Positions 46,118 to 55,299 are shown, numbered from the stretch's first letter. The stretch is DNA of 59,199 nt from Ignavibacteriales bacterium (GCA_012517155.1 JAAYVN010000010.1:1-59199); one strand, 5' to 3'. The notes: a model not told the origin generated them from the letters alone. Numbers and translations are program-made.

Positions 46118-47091
46118 GGCTGTTTCCCCTCCGGATTTTTGTAAAAAGAAGTATAAGGAGGAGTGTCTTTAATAAGTCCGTTTTCCCGCAGTACGTCTCC
46201 TACAAAATTATAATCCTTTTCACTGAGTATAGTATTTATCTGCTTGTTTTTGCCGAGCATTAGATCCTTAAACCGGTTAAGCATCCATCGCTGGTGGGCA
46301 AAATTATAAGGCACCTTTGCCTTGCGCATATGTTTTTGAACCACAGCAATAGTTTCGTTCATATTATTAAAAGCGTATAGCCATCCCTCGAGAGTTGCCT
46401 TCACAAATGAATCGCACAGATCTTTATTTTTGTTAAAGAAGTCCTCCGAAACATAAAGCCCCTCTTCGGGAAAATTCAAACCATAATCGGCAAAAAAGAA
46501 AGCGACTAGTTCATCCTCATTGTATCCGCTGTTAATAATCGAATGGAATTCGTTATACCACATTGCGCATGTAATCTGTACACCATCCATCAGGAATAGA
46601 TTGATTGAACTTGCCTGCGGAACGACCTTGACGTTCAGGCCATACTTTTTAAAGAAAGCATTAGGTTGAAGTACAAAATCCCCCCCCCAAAGACTCACCT
46701 TAAGTCCGTCCATATCCTTTGGCTCTCGGATACCGGAAGATTTTTTAGCCACAAGCATAAGTGCGGATTTATTGATCATTTGGGCAATATTAATAATCTT
46801 TACCCCCGCGGCTTTCAACTGGATTGCGTTTGTTAGCCAAAGCGAGGCGATATCCGCTTCTCCTTTTTTAATCACTTCAGATGAGGGTTTATTCGGTCCT
46901 CCGTGTATGAATTCAAGGTCAATACCGTATTTCTTATATATGCCTTTTTCCATAGCCATATAATAACCGGAAAATTGAGCTTGTGGAAGCCAATGGGAAA
47001 TAAATGAAACCTTGCGGAGTTCACCGGAACTCCCCGGCGATGAGGCGATGAGGAGATTGAAAAAAAACAACAGGAGTACAAACGTTCTCAT
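46114..47091 (-). CDS. NMT1/THI5-like periplasmic substrate-binding protein
   Basis: A 325-residue exported binding protein of the SsuA/THI5 (NMT1) group. The signal peptide (about 1-22) is followed by LPQAQFSGYYMAMEKGIYKKYGIDL, the family hallmark, and GEADIASLWL. Relatives bind pyrimidine precursors, sulfonates or nitrate-like ligands for ABC import, but no permease or ATPase gene is nearby. Because it overlaps the Cache kinase gene, I infer that it presents its ligand to that sensor. A G9 run lies on the coding strand at 46680-46688, encoding LWGGD. Confidence 0.9.
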   Translation of the reverse strand: MRTFVLLLFFFNLLIASSPGSSGELRKVSFISHWLPQAQFSGYYMAMEKGIYKKYGIDLEFIHGGPNKPSSEVIKKGEADIASLWLTNAIQLKAAGVKIINIAQMINKSALMLVAKKSSGIREPKDMDGLKVSLWGGDFVLQPNAFFKKYGLNVKVVPQASSINLFLMDGVQITCAMWYNEFHSIINSGYNEDELVAFFFADYGLNFPEEGLYVSEDFFNKNKDLCDSFVKATLEGWLYAFNNMNETIAVVQKHMRKAKVPYNFAHQRWMLNRFKDLMLGKNKQINTILSEKDYNFVGDVLRENGLIKDTPPYTSFYKNPEGKQP

Positions 47092-47214
47092 AAATCTTAT
47101 ATTTTTTTACTGTAAATAATCAAAACCAATAAATCTTAATATAAACATCTAAAAATAATTGAAACAAAGAGAAAAACCAATAAAAAAACTTAATATATTC
47201 CAATATAAAAGGTT

Positions 47215-48129
47215 TTAGATGCTCCTCTTATCCTCATTCAAATTCACAATAACCTTCTGATCGGAGCAGATACTGGTCTCAAGTTGAATAGTGGGGTGAT
47301 TAATTCCAAAGCGTTTCTCAAGCCGGAGCCCGATTTCCATAACAATACTATGCTTGTCACTAATCAAACCATCATCCACAACAATGTGGGCACTGAGCGC
47401 ACGAAACCTGGAAGAAAGACTCCATATATGCAGGTGATGAACACTACAAACCCCATTGATTGATTTGATTTCATTCACAACATCATTCACATTGATTCCT
47501 TTAGGAGTACCTTCCGTAAGTATATTAACCGTTTCCAGAATAATATCCCAGGCAGACTTGATAACGAACGAGCCAATGGCAATTGAAATAAGGGGATCGA
47601 GAAAGAACCACTCGAAAAAGTAAATTAGTCCCCCCGCAACAATAACCGCAAGGGAATTCAAGGCATCCGTAACAAGGTGCAAATATGCGCTTTTAATGTT
47701 CAAATCCTTATGAGCATCATGCTTGAGCAATAGAGAAGAAATAAAATTCACAACAAACCCAATCCCGGCAATAATCATTATCCAGAGACCCGGAAGAGGG
47801 GAGGGGGTTGAAATTCGGTCGATTGCCTCATAAATTATATATCCCCCTACAACCACAAGCGAAACTGAATTTACTAAAGCCACAAGAATTTCAATTCGTA
47901 GATAACCAAAAGTCTTTTTGTGGTTCGAATCCCAACCCATAATCCTGGATGCTATATAACTTAGTATAAGCGCAAACACATCGCTTATATTATGAAGAGC
48001 ATCGGAAATAAGCGCAAGACTGTTAATTAAAATACCGGCAAGAAACTCTGCAATCGAAATAAACGAATTAAGCAGAATAGCAATGGCAAGATTTCGGTTT
48101 GAGGAAACTTTTGAATTGTGATAATGCAT
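47215..48129 (-). CDS. Cation diffusion facilitator (Zn/Co/Cd exporter type)
   Basis: A 304-residue CDF family metal/proton antiporter. Six hydrophobic segments span about 12-205. Metal-site residues are visible in TM2 (SDALHNISDVFALI: Asp, then HxxxD) and TM5 (HLVTDALNSLAVI: H and D). The C-terminal cytosolic domain includes VHHLHIWSLSSRFRALSAHIVVDD, the dimerising ferredoxin-like fold. It is likely to export zinc or another divalent cation. It follows the channel gene by 11 bases, so the two are probably co-transcribed. Confidence 0.95.
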   Translation of the reverse strand: MHYHNSKVSSNRNLAIAILLNSFISIAEFLAGILINSLALISDALHNISDVFALILSYIASRIMGWDSNHKKTFGYLRIEILVALVNSVSLVVVGGYIIYEAIDRISTPSPLPGLWIMIIAGIGFVVNFISSLLLKHDAHKDLNIKSAYLHLVTDALNSLAVIVAGGLIYFFEWFFLDPLISIAIGSFVIKSAWDIILETVNILTEGTPKGINVNDVVNEIKSINGVCSVHHLHIWSLSSRFRALSAHIVVDDGLISDKHSIVMEIGLRLEKRFGINHPTIQLETSICSDQKVIVNLNEDKRSI

Positions 48130-48140
48130 AAACTATCCTG

Positions 48141-49046
48141 TCAATCCGTTTTTCCTGACTCCTTATTTCTAAGCATATCCAGCAAAATATTAACCTCTGA
48201 AAGCTTTGCCTCAATGGAATTAAATAACTCCTGGTCAGAATTTTTATTCTGTCGTGCTTGATTATTCTGAGCCACTATATTCATCCTGTTAACAATAATT
48301 CCGATAAAGAGGTTTAGAATAACCATTGCACCCACTAAAATAAAGGTAACAAAATAAATAACCGCTATTACCGGCTGTGGATTCGATACCCGTTGAATCC
48401 CGGGTAAATTATAATATCCGAACAGGTCGCTTCCGTACATCTGAATCTTTAGTAGCTCTGGCCAGTCTTCCCCCGTAACAACCTGAAACAGCGTCAGGAA
48501 CGAGGTCTGAAGATTGCCGAAGTGAATAGGATCATTCGAACTGAATAGAATAACTCCCACAACACCATAAACATAAAAAAGAATTAGCATTAGAATAGAA
48601 ACATAAGCCATTGATGGGAGACTGTCGATAAGTGTTTCAACAAGGACTTTGAGTGATGGAAAACGACTGAAAATCGTGAAAATCCGAAACACACGCGCAA
48701 GTCTGAAAATACGAAGGATCAGAACGGCGTTCGCAGTATTATCGTTTGATTGAAGAACAAAGGGGATAATGCTGGCAACTATGATAAAAAAATCAAATAA
48801 ATTCCATCCGCTCTTGAAATAATTAAAAGGTTTAGGTGAATGAGCATAAATACTTATGATTACTTCCAGGGAGAAAAAGAGTATAACAGTAAGTTCAAAG
48901 AAGTGGAAGAAAGAGAAATATCGGGTATGAAGTTCGGTGTCCGTTTCAAATCCAATGACAACCGAAGAAAGGATTATAACCCAAACTACAAGTGTATCAA
49001 ACCAGTTTCTTTCATGGTCGCGTATTTTATCTAATAAATTATTCAT
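48141..49046 (-). CDS. Voltage-gated ion channel (six-TM, bacterial Nav/Cav-like)
   Basis: A 301-residue single-repeat cation channel. S1-S3 occupy about 10-100, S4 has arginines every third residue (LRIFRLARVFRIFTIFSRF, about 108-127), then S5, a pore loop and S6 (about 145-260). The filter region TGEDWPEL has acidic residues and resembles calcium-channel filters more than the LESW of NaChBac, so calcium or mixed permeability is possible. A C-terminal coiled coil (LFNSIEAKLSEVNILLDML) could assemble the tetramer. I chose ATG 49046; an upstream GTG at 49076 would add ten residues. Confidence 0.9.
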   Translation of the reverse strand: MNNLLDKIRDHERNWFDTLVVWVIILSSVVIGFETDTELHTRYFSFFHFFELTVILFFSLEVIISIYAHSPKPFNYFKSGWNLFDFFIIVASIIPFVLQSNDNTANAVLILRIFRLARVFRIFTIFSRFPSLKVLVETLIDSLPSMAYVSILMLILFYVYGVVGVILFSSNDPIHFGNLQTSFLTLFQVVTGEDWPELLKIQMYGSDLFGYYNLPGIQRVSNPQPVIAVIYFVTFILVGAMVILNLFIGIIVNRMNIVAQNNQARQNKNSDQELFNSIEAKLSEVNILLDMLRNKESGKTD

Positions 49047-49109
49047 GATTTCCGGAAAATAAATTAATATCACCACAAATTTAACACAATAGGGGAAAAC
49101 ATGAAATTA

Positions 49110-49148
49110 GCAAACGAGAATCATTTGCCCGTTTGCATGGTTTTTTTT
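49110..49148 (+). terminator. Terminator-like hairpin in the leader of the SpmAB-type gene
   Basis: GCAAACG (49110-49116) pairs with CGTTTGC (49130-49136) across 13 bases, followed after four bases by eight T (49141-49148). No plus-strand gene precedes it, since the upstream gene is divergent. It is therefore either an attenuator in the leader of the gene at 49200 or a terminator for a short RNA. Confidence 0.5.
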
Positions 49149-49159
49149 AATTTACGTTT

Positions 49160-49207
49160 ATGAATAATTTAATTCTCAATACCTCTTTGGGCGGGCTTAG
49201 TGCTTAA
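49160..49207 (+). CDS. Possible 15-residue leader peptide
   Basis: ATG 49160 opens a 15-codon frame (MNNLILNTSLGGLSA) whose stop at 49205-49207 overlaps the GTG start of the SpmAB-type gene at 49200. It lies just after the terminator-like hairpin. The overlap would allow translational coupling. There is no clear Shine-Dalgarno, and the frame may be chance. Confidence 0.25.
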   Translation: MNNLILNTSLGGLSA

Positions 49208-50834
49208 TTATATCTGGACTTTTCTGATATTCCTCGGTCTTGCAGCTGCCATCTCTACTGATGTGGCAAATAAGTTCAGCGACCGACACCGTAATGGAAA
49301 ATCCGTTGAACTGATTGCATTCTTTCCCAACCAACCGGCAATCAAATCCGGCGATCTGCTCAGCTTTCAAGCCGTAATGTCCGCACAATTTTATAACAAA
49401 ACATACGGCGATTCGATTACCGGGGACATCAGGTTCTCTGTTAAAACAAAATATTTGCCGAATCAATGGACTTCAGCAGTTTTGCTAATCCCGGAGAATG
49501 CTCCTCTTGTTATTAAGGAAATTGCGAAATCAACGGGAGAGGATAATGATATTGTCGCAAAACTTTCATATGTGCCCGGTGGAATAACTGGGATAAATGT
49601 TGTTTTCGAAGAGGTGAATTATTATAAAATGAAAGAAGTTACAAATAGTGCTCTTGGATATGCGGATACTGCGGTTACTATTGCTATAGGACTTATTGGT
49701 ATTATGGCAATGTGGTTGGGAATTATGAAAATTGCGGAAGAGAGCGGAGTGATCAATTCGTTTGCTCGGTTACTCAGACCAGTAACCAGGTTTCTTTTTC
49801 CGGATGTCCCTCATGATCATCCGGCTATCGGCTCGATTGTTATGAATCTTGCCGCAACAATACTCGGTCTGGGCAATGCAGCCACACCCTTGGGGATTAA
49901 AGCGATGGAGGACTTAAATTCTCTTAATCCTGATAAGGGGGTTGCAACAAACGCAATGTGTACTTTTCTTGTCCTTAATACTGCCTCCTTTGCGCTTATG
50001 CCCACTACTGCTATCGCACTTCGCGCAGCAGCCGGAAGTCCCAAACCGGCAATCATTATCGGAACTACAATGTTCGGTTCTTTTATTGCAACGATGGTGG
50101 GGATTATAGCGGTAAAGGTGTTTGAAAAATTTTCCGGCAATAAAGAAACACCCGGAAATGAAATAAAAAACAAACTGCGCGTAAAAAAAATCATCATCCC
50201 GGTAGCCGCAATAGCCTCTTTTCTGGTTTTGTATCTTATAGGATTTTTCCGGTTGTTAGGCTCCCTTTTTTCGTTTATGAGTTTTGATTTTCTCCGGACG
50301 GGTATCGAAATTATCTCAACTCTGGCAATTCCTTCAATGATCGTCGGGTTTGTGGCACTTGGTTTCTGGAAAAAAGTAAAAGTGTACGAAACTTTTATTG
50401 AAGGGGCTAAAGAGGGATTCAATGTCGCGGTTATGATTATTCCTTATCTCGTGGCTATACTAATGGCAATCGGGATTTTCAGGAGTGGCGGGGCAATGAA
50501 TTGGCTTGTTCAAATTCTTGCTCCGGTTACGGATCTTATCGGTATGCCGGCCGAAGCCCTTCCCATGGCTCTGATGAGACCCCTTTCAGGCAGTGGCTCG
50601 CTTGGAATTATGGCGGAGATTATTGCAGTCCATGGTCCCGATTCCTTTATTGGAATTCTTGTATCCACTATGTATGGCAGTACAGAAACCACTTTTTTTG
50701 TCCTTGCGGTTTACTTTGGGGCAGTAAATGTTAAAAATACAAGGCACGCCCTTCCTGCCGGATTGATCTCTGATCTTGCCGGATTGCTTGCAGCACTTTT
50801 GATTGTCAGACTCCTTTACCCTGCCGGGCTTTAG
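49200..50834 (+). CDS. SpmA-SpmB type nucleoside-recognition (Gate) membrane protein
   Basis: A 544-residue membrane protein joining two Gate domains that in Bacillus are the separate proteins SpmA and SpmB. Residues 1-22 form a first helix; 25-140 are a non-membrane insert; the first Gate domain follows with NLAATILGLGNAATPLGIKAMEDL, the second with LMRPLSGSGSLGIMAE and STMYGSTETTFFVLAVYFG. The related nucleoside transporters suggest a transport or gating role, but the substrate of this family is unknown. There are no other sporulation genes here, and fused versions are common in non-sporulating Bacteroidota. Start is GTG 49200; an in-frame stop lies 43 codon positions or fewer upstream, at 49170, limiting extension. 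Confidence 0.85.
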   Translation: MLNYIWTFLIFLGLAAAISTDVANKFSDRHRNGKSVELIAFFPNQPAIKSGDLLSFQAVMSAQFYNKTYGDSITGDIRFSVKTKYLPNQWTSAVLLIPENAPLVIKEIAKSTGEDNDIVAKLSYVPGGITGINVVFEEVNYYKMKEVTNSALGYADTAVTIAIGLIGIMAMWLGIMKIAEESGVINSFARLLRPVTRFLFPDVPHDHPAIGSIVMNLAATILGLGNAATPLGIKAMEDLNSLNPDKGVATNAMCTFLVLNTASFALMPTTAIALRAAAGSPKPAIIIGTTMFGSFIATMVGIIAVKVFEKFSGNKETPGNEIKNKLRVKKIIIPVAAIASFLVLYLIGFFRLLGSLFSFMSFDFLRTGIEIISTLAIPSMIVGFVALGFWKKVKVYETFIEGAKEGFNVAVMIIPYLVAILMAIGIFRSGGAMNWLVQILAPVTDLIGMPAEALPMALMRPLSGSGSLGIMAEIIAVHGPDSFIGILVSTMYGSTETTFFVLAVYFGAVNVKNTRHALPAGLISDLAGLLAALLIVRLLYPAGL

Positions 50835-50900
50835 TTCAAAAAACTTTATAAATGTAAATCTCAAAGTAACCATTGAGATATATATTTCCTGATAATTCCG

Positions 50901-50908
50901 TATTTTTG
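50901..50908 (+). promoter_or_regulatory. valS: Possible -7 element of the valS promoter
   Basis: TATTTTTG fits the Bacteroidota TAnnTTTG element and lies 36 bases before the valS start. No TTG at the ideal distance is visible; the nearest, at 50873, is 25 bases away and within a small inverted repeat ATCTCAA/TTGAGAT (50858-50879). Low confidence. Confidence 0.3.
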
Positions 50909-50943
50909 TATGTTATTTTATAATTTTTAGAGAAATCACCGAA

Positions 50944-53586
50944 ATGTCAGAAATTCCAAAAGCGTATAATCCCTCATTAATCGAGGATAAATGGTATAAA
51001 ATATGGCTGGATAATAATATTTTCCATTCAGAAGTTGATAAGAGTAAAGAACCCTTCACCATAGTAATTCCCCCGCCTAATATTACCGGCAGTCTTACAA
51101 TGGGGCATATTCTTAATAATGCCCTTCAGGATATACTTATCCGGATGAAGCGAATGCAGGGCTTTAATGCCTGCTGGGTACCTGGCACCGATCACGCTTC
51201 AATAGCCACCGAAACCAAGGTCATGAAACACCTTAAGGAAAATGGAATTGACAAACATGCTATCGGAAGGGACGAATTCCTTAAATATTGCCGCGATTGG
51301 AAAGACAAATACGGCGGAATTATTATTCAACAACTAAAGAAACTCGGTGTTAGCTGTGACTGGGAACGTGAACGCTTTACTCTGGATGACGACTATTACC
51401 GCGAGGTTATCTCCGCTTTTGTTAATTTGTATCAGGAGGGGAAAATATATAAGGGATACCGCTTGGTTAATTGGGATCCCGCTAGCAAGTCCGCTATCTC
51501 AGATGAGGAGGTGATTTATAAAGCCTCGAACGGAAAACTCTGGTATTTGCGCTATCCCCTGAAGGATTCGGATAAATACCTTGTGGTTGCAACTACCCGT
51601 CCGGAAACAATGCTGGGGGACACTGCCGTTGCAGTTAATCCTCACGACGAACGCTATAAAAAATATATTGGAATGAAAGTAATTCTTCCCCTTGCCAACA
51701 GGGAAATTCCTGTTATTGCAGATCATTATGTTGATAAAGAATTTGGTACCGGCGTGGTTAAAGTTACCCCCGCTCACGATTTTAATGATTACGATATGGG
51801 CCGGCGCCACAATCTCGAGATGATAAATATTTTCAGACCCGACGCGGTTACAAATGATAATGTTCCGGAATCATACAGAAATCTTGACAGATATGAAGCA
51901 CGCAAACAGGTGGTTGCGGATCTTGAAGCTGCCACTTTGATGGACAAAATAGAGGACTACCAGAATAATGTCGGTTATTCAGACCGCGGTGGAGTTCCAA
52001 TCGAGCCTTACCTTTCGGAACAGTGGTTTATGAAAATGGACGAACTGGCTAAACCGGCTCTGGATGTGGTGCTCGAAGGGAAAATTAATTTCCACCCCGC
52101 CCACTGGACAAAAACTTATGAACACTGGATGGGGAATATCAGAGATTGGTGCATTAGCAGACAACTATGGTGGGGACACCGCATACCCGTTTGGTATTGT
52201 GATGACAAAACAACCAGACTTTGTAAAAATCCCATTGTTTCCGTTGAACCCGTTGAAACTTGTCCTCATTGCGGGTCTAAAAATCTTTACCAGGATGCGG
52301 ATGTACTTGATACATGGGCTTCAAGCTGGCTTTGGGCACACGGAGTCTTTAGAACAAAAGAGGAGAAAAATTATTATCATCCCACCAGCGTTCTTATTAC
52401 CGCTCCCGATATTATCTTTTTCTGGGTTGCAAGAATGATTATGGCAGGTCTTCATTTTGAAAAGGCTATTCCGTTCAGGGATGTCTATTTCACAAGTATC
52501 ATCAGGGATATTCAGGGAAGAAAAATGAGCAAGTCTCTCGGCAATTCTCCCGATCCTCTTAAAGTGATAGAGGACTACGGGGCAGACGCACTCCGTTTCA
52601 CCGTTATCTACCTTGCTCCCCTTGGACAGGACGTCCTTTTCAGCGAGGATAAGTGTGAAATAGGTAGAAACTTCGCCAACAAAATCTGGAATGCGGGGAG
52701 ATTTCTCTTGATGAATGCCGGGACTGTTAAAATAGATCAAACTGCCGAAAATCTCCACCTTGACTTTGTTGATAGCTGGATCGAATCACGGTTTAATACT
52801 TCGCTGAAACAGTTCATCAACTCGATGGATAAATTTGAAATCAACAATGCTATAAAAATCATTTACTCGCTTGTATGGAATGATTTCTGTGATTGGTACA
52901 TAGAACTGATAAAAAACCGACTCTATTCAGGAAGCGATGAGGTTAAAAGTGCTGTACTTACCCGCGCTCTGAATATTTTTGAACGACTCCTTAAGTTGGT
53001 TCACCCCTTCATGCCTTTTATTTCGGAAGAACTTTGGCATCTTGCTGGCGACAGGGATCAAAACTCATCAATTTCCACCGATCCCTTCCCCTCTGTTGAA
53101 CTGGAAAGAATTAACGAGGAAGCAGAAGAAGAAATGCAATTTATAATGGATATCATTACCTCCATAAGAAACATCCGTGGCGAAATGAATATCCCCCCTT
53201 CCAGACAGCTTGATATCAGACTAAAGACTTCGAAGGATATTGGAAAAAGAATTGACTATGTTAAAAAACTGGTGAAAGCAAACACTATTGAAGTTGCCCC
53301 GGTTCTTGAAAAGTTTTCCGCCTCCGCTTCAGCCGTAATTAAGGATTGTGAAATATTTGTATCTCTGGAAGGATTGATTGACTATGAACTCGAGAAAAGC
53401 AGGATCCTTAAGGAAATAGAAAAAATCGGGAATTCGCTGGAAGGAGTAGGAAAAAAACTTTCCAATCAGAATTTTGTGGCAAACGCACCTCCTGATATCG
53501 TTGCCAGGGAAAGACAAAAACAAAGTGATTGGGAAATTAAACTCGAAAAGTTGAAACAATCTCTCAATGAAATAACTGGAAATTAG
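50944..53586 (+). CDS. valS: Valyl-tRNA synthetase
   Basis: A complete 880-residue class I synthetase that charges tRNA-Val. The HIGH-type motif appears as PPPNITGSLTMGH (about 47-59), the editing (CP1) domain includes VATTRPETMLGDTAVAV, and the KMSKS motif starts at K527 in GRKMSKSLGN. A Cys pair (ETCPHCGSKN) marks the zinc knuckle. The anticodon-binding domain and a C-terminal coiled-coil arm (ELEKSRILKEIEKIGNSLEG) complete the usual layout. Codons strongly prefer C or T in third position, unlike the PDH genes on the same strand. A GTATCA-TCGG-TGATAC hairpin (53593-53608) lies just past the stop. Confidence 0.98.
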   Translation: MSEIPKAYNPSLIEDKWYKIWLDNNIFHSEVDKSKEPFTIVIPPPNITGSLTMGHILNNALQDILIRMKRMQGFNACWVPGTDHASIATETKVMKHLKENGIDKHAIGRDEFLKYCRDWKDKYGGIIIQQLKKLGVSCDWERERFTLDDDYYREVISAFVNLYQEGKIYKGYRLVNWDPASKSAISDEEVIYKASNGKLWYLRYPLKDSDKYLVVATTRPETMLGDTAVAVNPHDERYKKYIGMKVILPLANREIPVIADHYVDKEFGTGVVKVTPAHDFNDYDMGRRHNLEMINIFRPDAVTNDNVPESYRNLDRYEARKQVVADLEAATLMDKIEDYQNNVGYSDRGGVPIEPYLSEQWFMKMDELAKPALDVVLEGKINFHPAHWTKTYEHWMGNIRDWCISRQLWWGHRIPVWYCDDKTTRLCKNPIVSVEPVETCPHCGSKNLYQDADVLDTWASSWLWAHGVFRTKEEKNYYHPTSVLITAPDIIFFWVARMIMAGLHFEKAIPFRDVYFTSIIRDIQGRKMSKSLGNSPDPLKVIEDYGADALRFTVIYLAPLGQDVLFSEDKCEIGRNFANKIWNAGRFLLMNAGTVKIDQTAENLHLDFVDSWIESRFNTSLKQFINSMDKFEINNAIKIIYSLVWNDFCDWYIELIKNRLYSGSDEVKSAVLTRALNIFERLLKLVHPFMPFISEELWHLAGDRDQNSSISTDPFPSVELERINEEAEEEMQFIMDIITSIRNIRGEMNIPPSRQLDIRLKTSKDIGKRIDYVKKLVKANTIEVAPVLEKFSASASAVIKDCEIFVSLEGLIDYELEKSRILKEIEKIGNSLEGVGKKLSNQNFVANAPPDIVARERQKQSDWEIKLEKLKQSLNEITGN

Positions 53587-53643
53587 TATCGGGTATCATC
53601 GGTGATACTCGAAAGAATGTAATTTTTACAAGGTTGTAAATAA

Positions 53644-55299
53644 ATGCTTAAAAGAATAAATGTATTGATTTTCTTTCTTTCTTTAATACTGTCTGCTCAA
53701 CCAATCAACTGGAGCGATATTACCCAGCAGTATGCTCTTCCAACCGGAGTAAAACTCTTCGCCGGCACACGCGAAAATCCTAAACTTAAGGTTTGGTATT
53801 TTGACGTTGATTTTAATTCTCCAAATGTAGCAATAAAACCATATCTCACTCCCATCGGCAAAGAGGGGCTGATTCCTTTTATCCAAAGATTCTCAGCTAT
53901 TGGTGGTATTAACGGCGGCTTCTTTGATCCTGCTGGCAATACATCCTATTCGGCACTCGTTACTCCGGGAGTGCTTCATGCAAAGAATATTCAAAGCGTT
54001 GTAAGGGAGGGCAAAACTTATCTCCTAACCCGAAGCTTTTTCGGATTTAACGACACACGCGAAGTCACTATTGACTGGATATATCATTTTGGTAATCGTC
54101 CTGTGGATATTTATAGATATAACGCCCCCACGCAAAATGCTCAGGGAACTCCTGCTCCCAGTCCAAGTCCAACCACGGGCAAACCTTACTTTGAACTGCT
54201 TGCCGGTATTGGAGGCGGACCCACGCTGGTAAAAAACTCACAGGTAAATATCACTTACACCGAAGAGGTCTTCTGGGGTTCGGGTGTTGGACTTGCTAAT
54301 GGCGATCCGCGGACAGCAGTTGGTTTTACTTCCGGTAATCACATAATAATGCTGGTGGCGGATGGAAGGCAACCGGGGATTAGTGAGGGTCTGAGTCTAA
54401 CGGAGCTCGCCCAGGTCATGGTCAGTCTTGGTTGTGTTGAGGCAATGAATCTGGATGGCGGAGGCTCTTCTCAGTTAGGTGTGGGGAATTCTTTGATAAA
54501 TAAACCCGAAGGGGGCACTTATCAGCGTCCCATTCCTACTATGCTTGCAATAGTCAAATCCGATTCAATTCCTCTTTTACCGCCGGTCTTTTATAATAAA
54601 AAAATTGATACCGAAGAGTCCGGCTGCACTGTCACGGGAAACTGGCAGAACTCTAACATCAGCGGATTTTGGGGCTCTTCCCCTGCAATTTATTCTAATA
54701 GCGGCGACGGATCTGCCACGGTGACTTACCAACTGAATCTTCCTAAAATGGGGACATATGATATCTTTGCTTGGTGGACAGCCGCTTCAAATCGTGCGTC
54801 AAACACTCCCTTTTATGTTTACCATAAAAATGGTGCGGATACCCTCCGCCTTAATCAGAGCATTAACGGAACTATGTGGAATAAAATTGGTACCTTTGTG
54901 TTTAACGGGACTGAGATGGATAAGATTGTTGTATCAAACTTCGCCGAAACTGGTAAAGTCGTAATTGCCGACGGTATAAGAATACTCTCGGGTGACTCCA
55001 CCCTGACTGATATCAAACCGGATCTGTTCCAATCGCGGTCTTTCAGGCTCCACCAGAATTATCCTAATCCCTTTAATCCCAATTCGGTGATCAGATACAA
55101 TTTGCTCGCAAAGAGCAAAGTCAATTTAGGAGTATATGACCTTCTTGGCAGAGAGATTGCAAAACTTGTGAATGAGGAACAGGAAGCTGGGGAATATGAA
55201 GAAATATTTGACGGCAGCAAACTGTCAAGTGGAGTCTATCTTTGCCGTATCATCGCAGGTGATTTTGTAAATACGATAAAAATGATGCTGGTTAAGTAG
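53644..55299 (+). CDS. Secreted phosphodiester glycosidase (NAGPA-like) with sorting domain
   Basis: A 551-residue secreted protein. The signal peptide (1-18, ending LSAQP) is followed by a NAGPA/DUF2233-type phosphodiester glycosidase domain (about 40-305) with the signatures IGGINGGFFD, GDPRTAVGF and MNLDGGGSSQL. Bacterial relatives are linked to cell-wall or exopolysaccharide phosphodiester cleavage. A Golvesin-like beta-sandwich follows (about 320-450: SGFWGSSPAIYSN, YDIFAWWTA, VVIADGIRIL). The sorting domain starts QNYPNPFNPNSV. It begins 57 bases after valS and may be read with it or separately. The exact substrate is unknown. Confidence 0.9.
   Translation: MLKRINVLIFFLSLILSAQPINWSDITQQYALPTGVKLFAGTRENPKLKVWYFDVDFNSPNVAIKPYLTPIGKEGLIPFIQRFSAIGGINGGFFDPAGNTSYSALVTPGVLHAKNIQSVVREGKTYLLTRSFFGFNDTREVTIDWIYHFGNRPVDIYRYNAPTQNAQGTPAPSPSPTTGKPYFELLAGIGGGPTLVKNSQVNITYTEEVFWGSGVGLANGDPRTAVGFTSGNHIIMLVADGRQPGISEGLSLTELAQVMVSLGCVEAMNLDGGGSSQLGVGNSLINKPEGGTYQRPIPTMLAIVKSDSIPLLPPVFYNKKIDTEESGCTVTGNWQNSNISGFWGSSPAIYSNSGDGSATVTYQLNLPKMGTYDIFAWWTAASNRASNTPFYVYHKNGADTLRLNQSINGTMWNKIGTFVFNGTEMDKIVVSNFAETGKVVIADGIRILSGDSTLTDIKPDLFQSRSFRLHQNYPNPFNPNSVIRYNLLAKSKVNLGVYDLLGREIAKLVNEEQEAGEYEEIFDGSKLSSGVYLCRIIAGDFVNTIKMMLVK

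Noticed and set aside
47922-47932. GGTTCGAATCC, identical to a tRNA T-arm consensus
   Set aside because: It lies inside the intact CDF transporter gene and no acceptor stem or anticodon arm can be built around it.
49200-50834. Evidence that the organism makes spores
   Set aside because: SpmA/SpmB-type proteins are common in non-sporulating bacteria, and no other sporulation genes are present.
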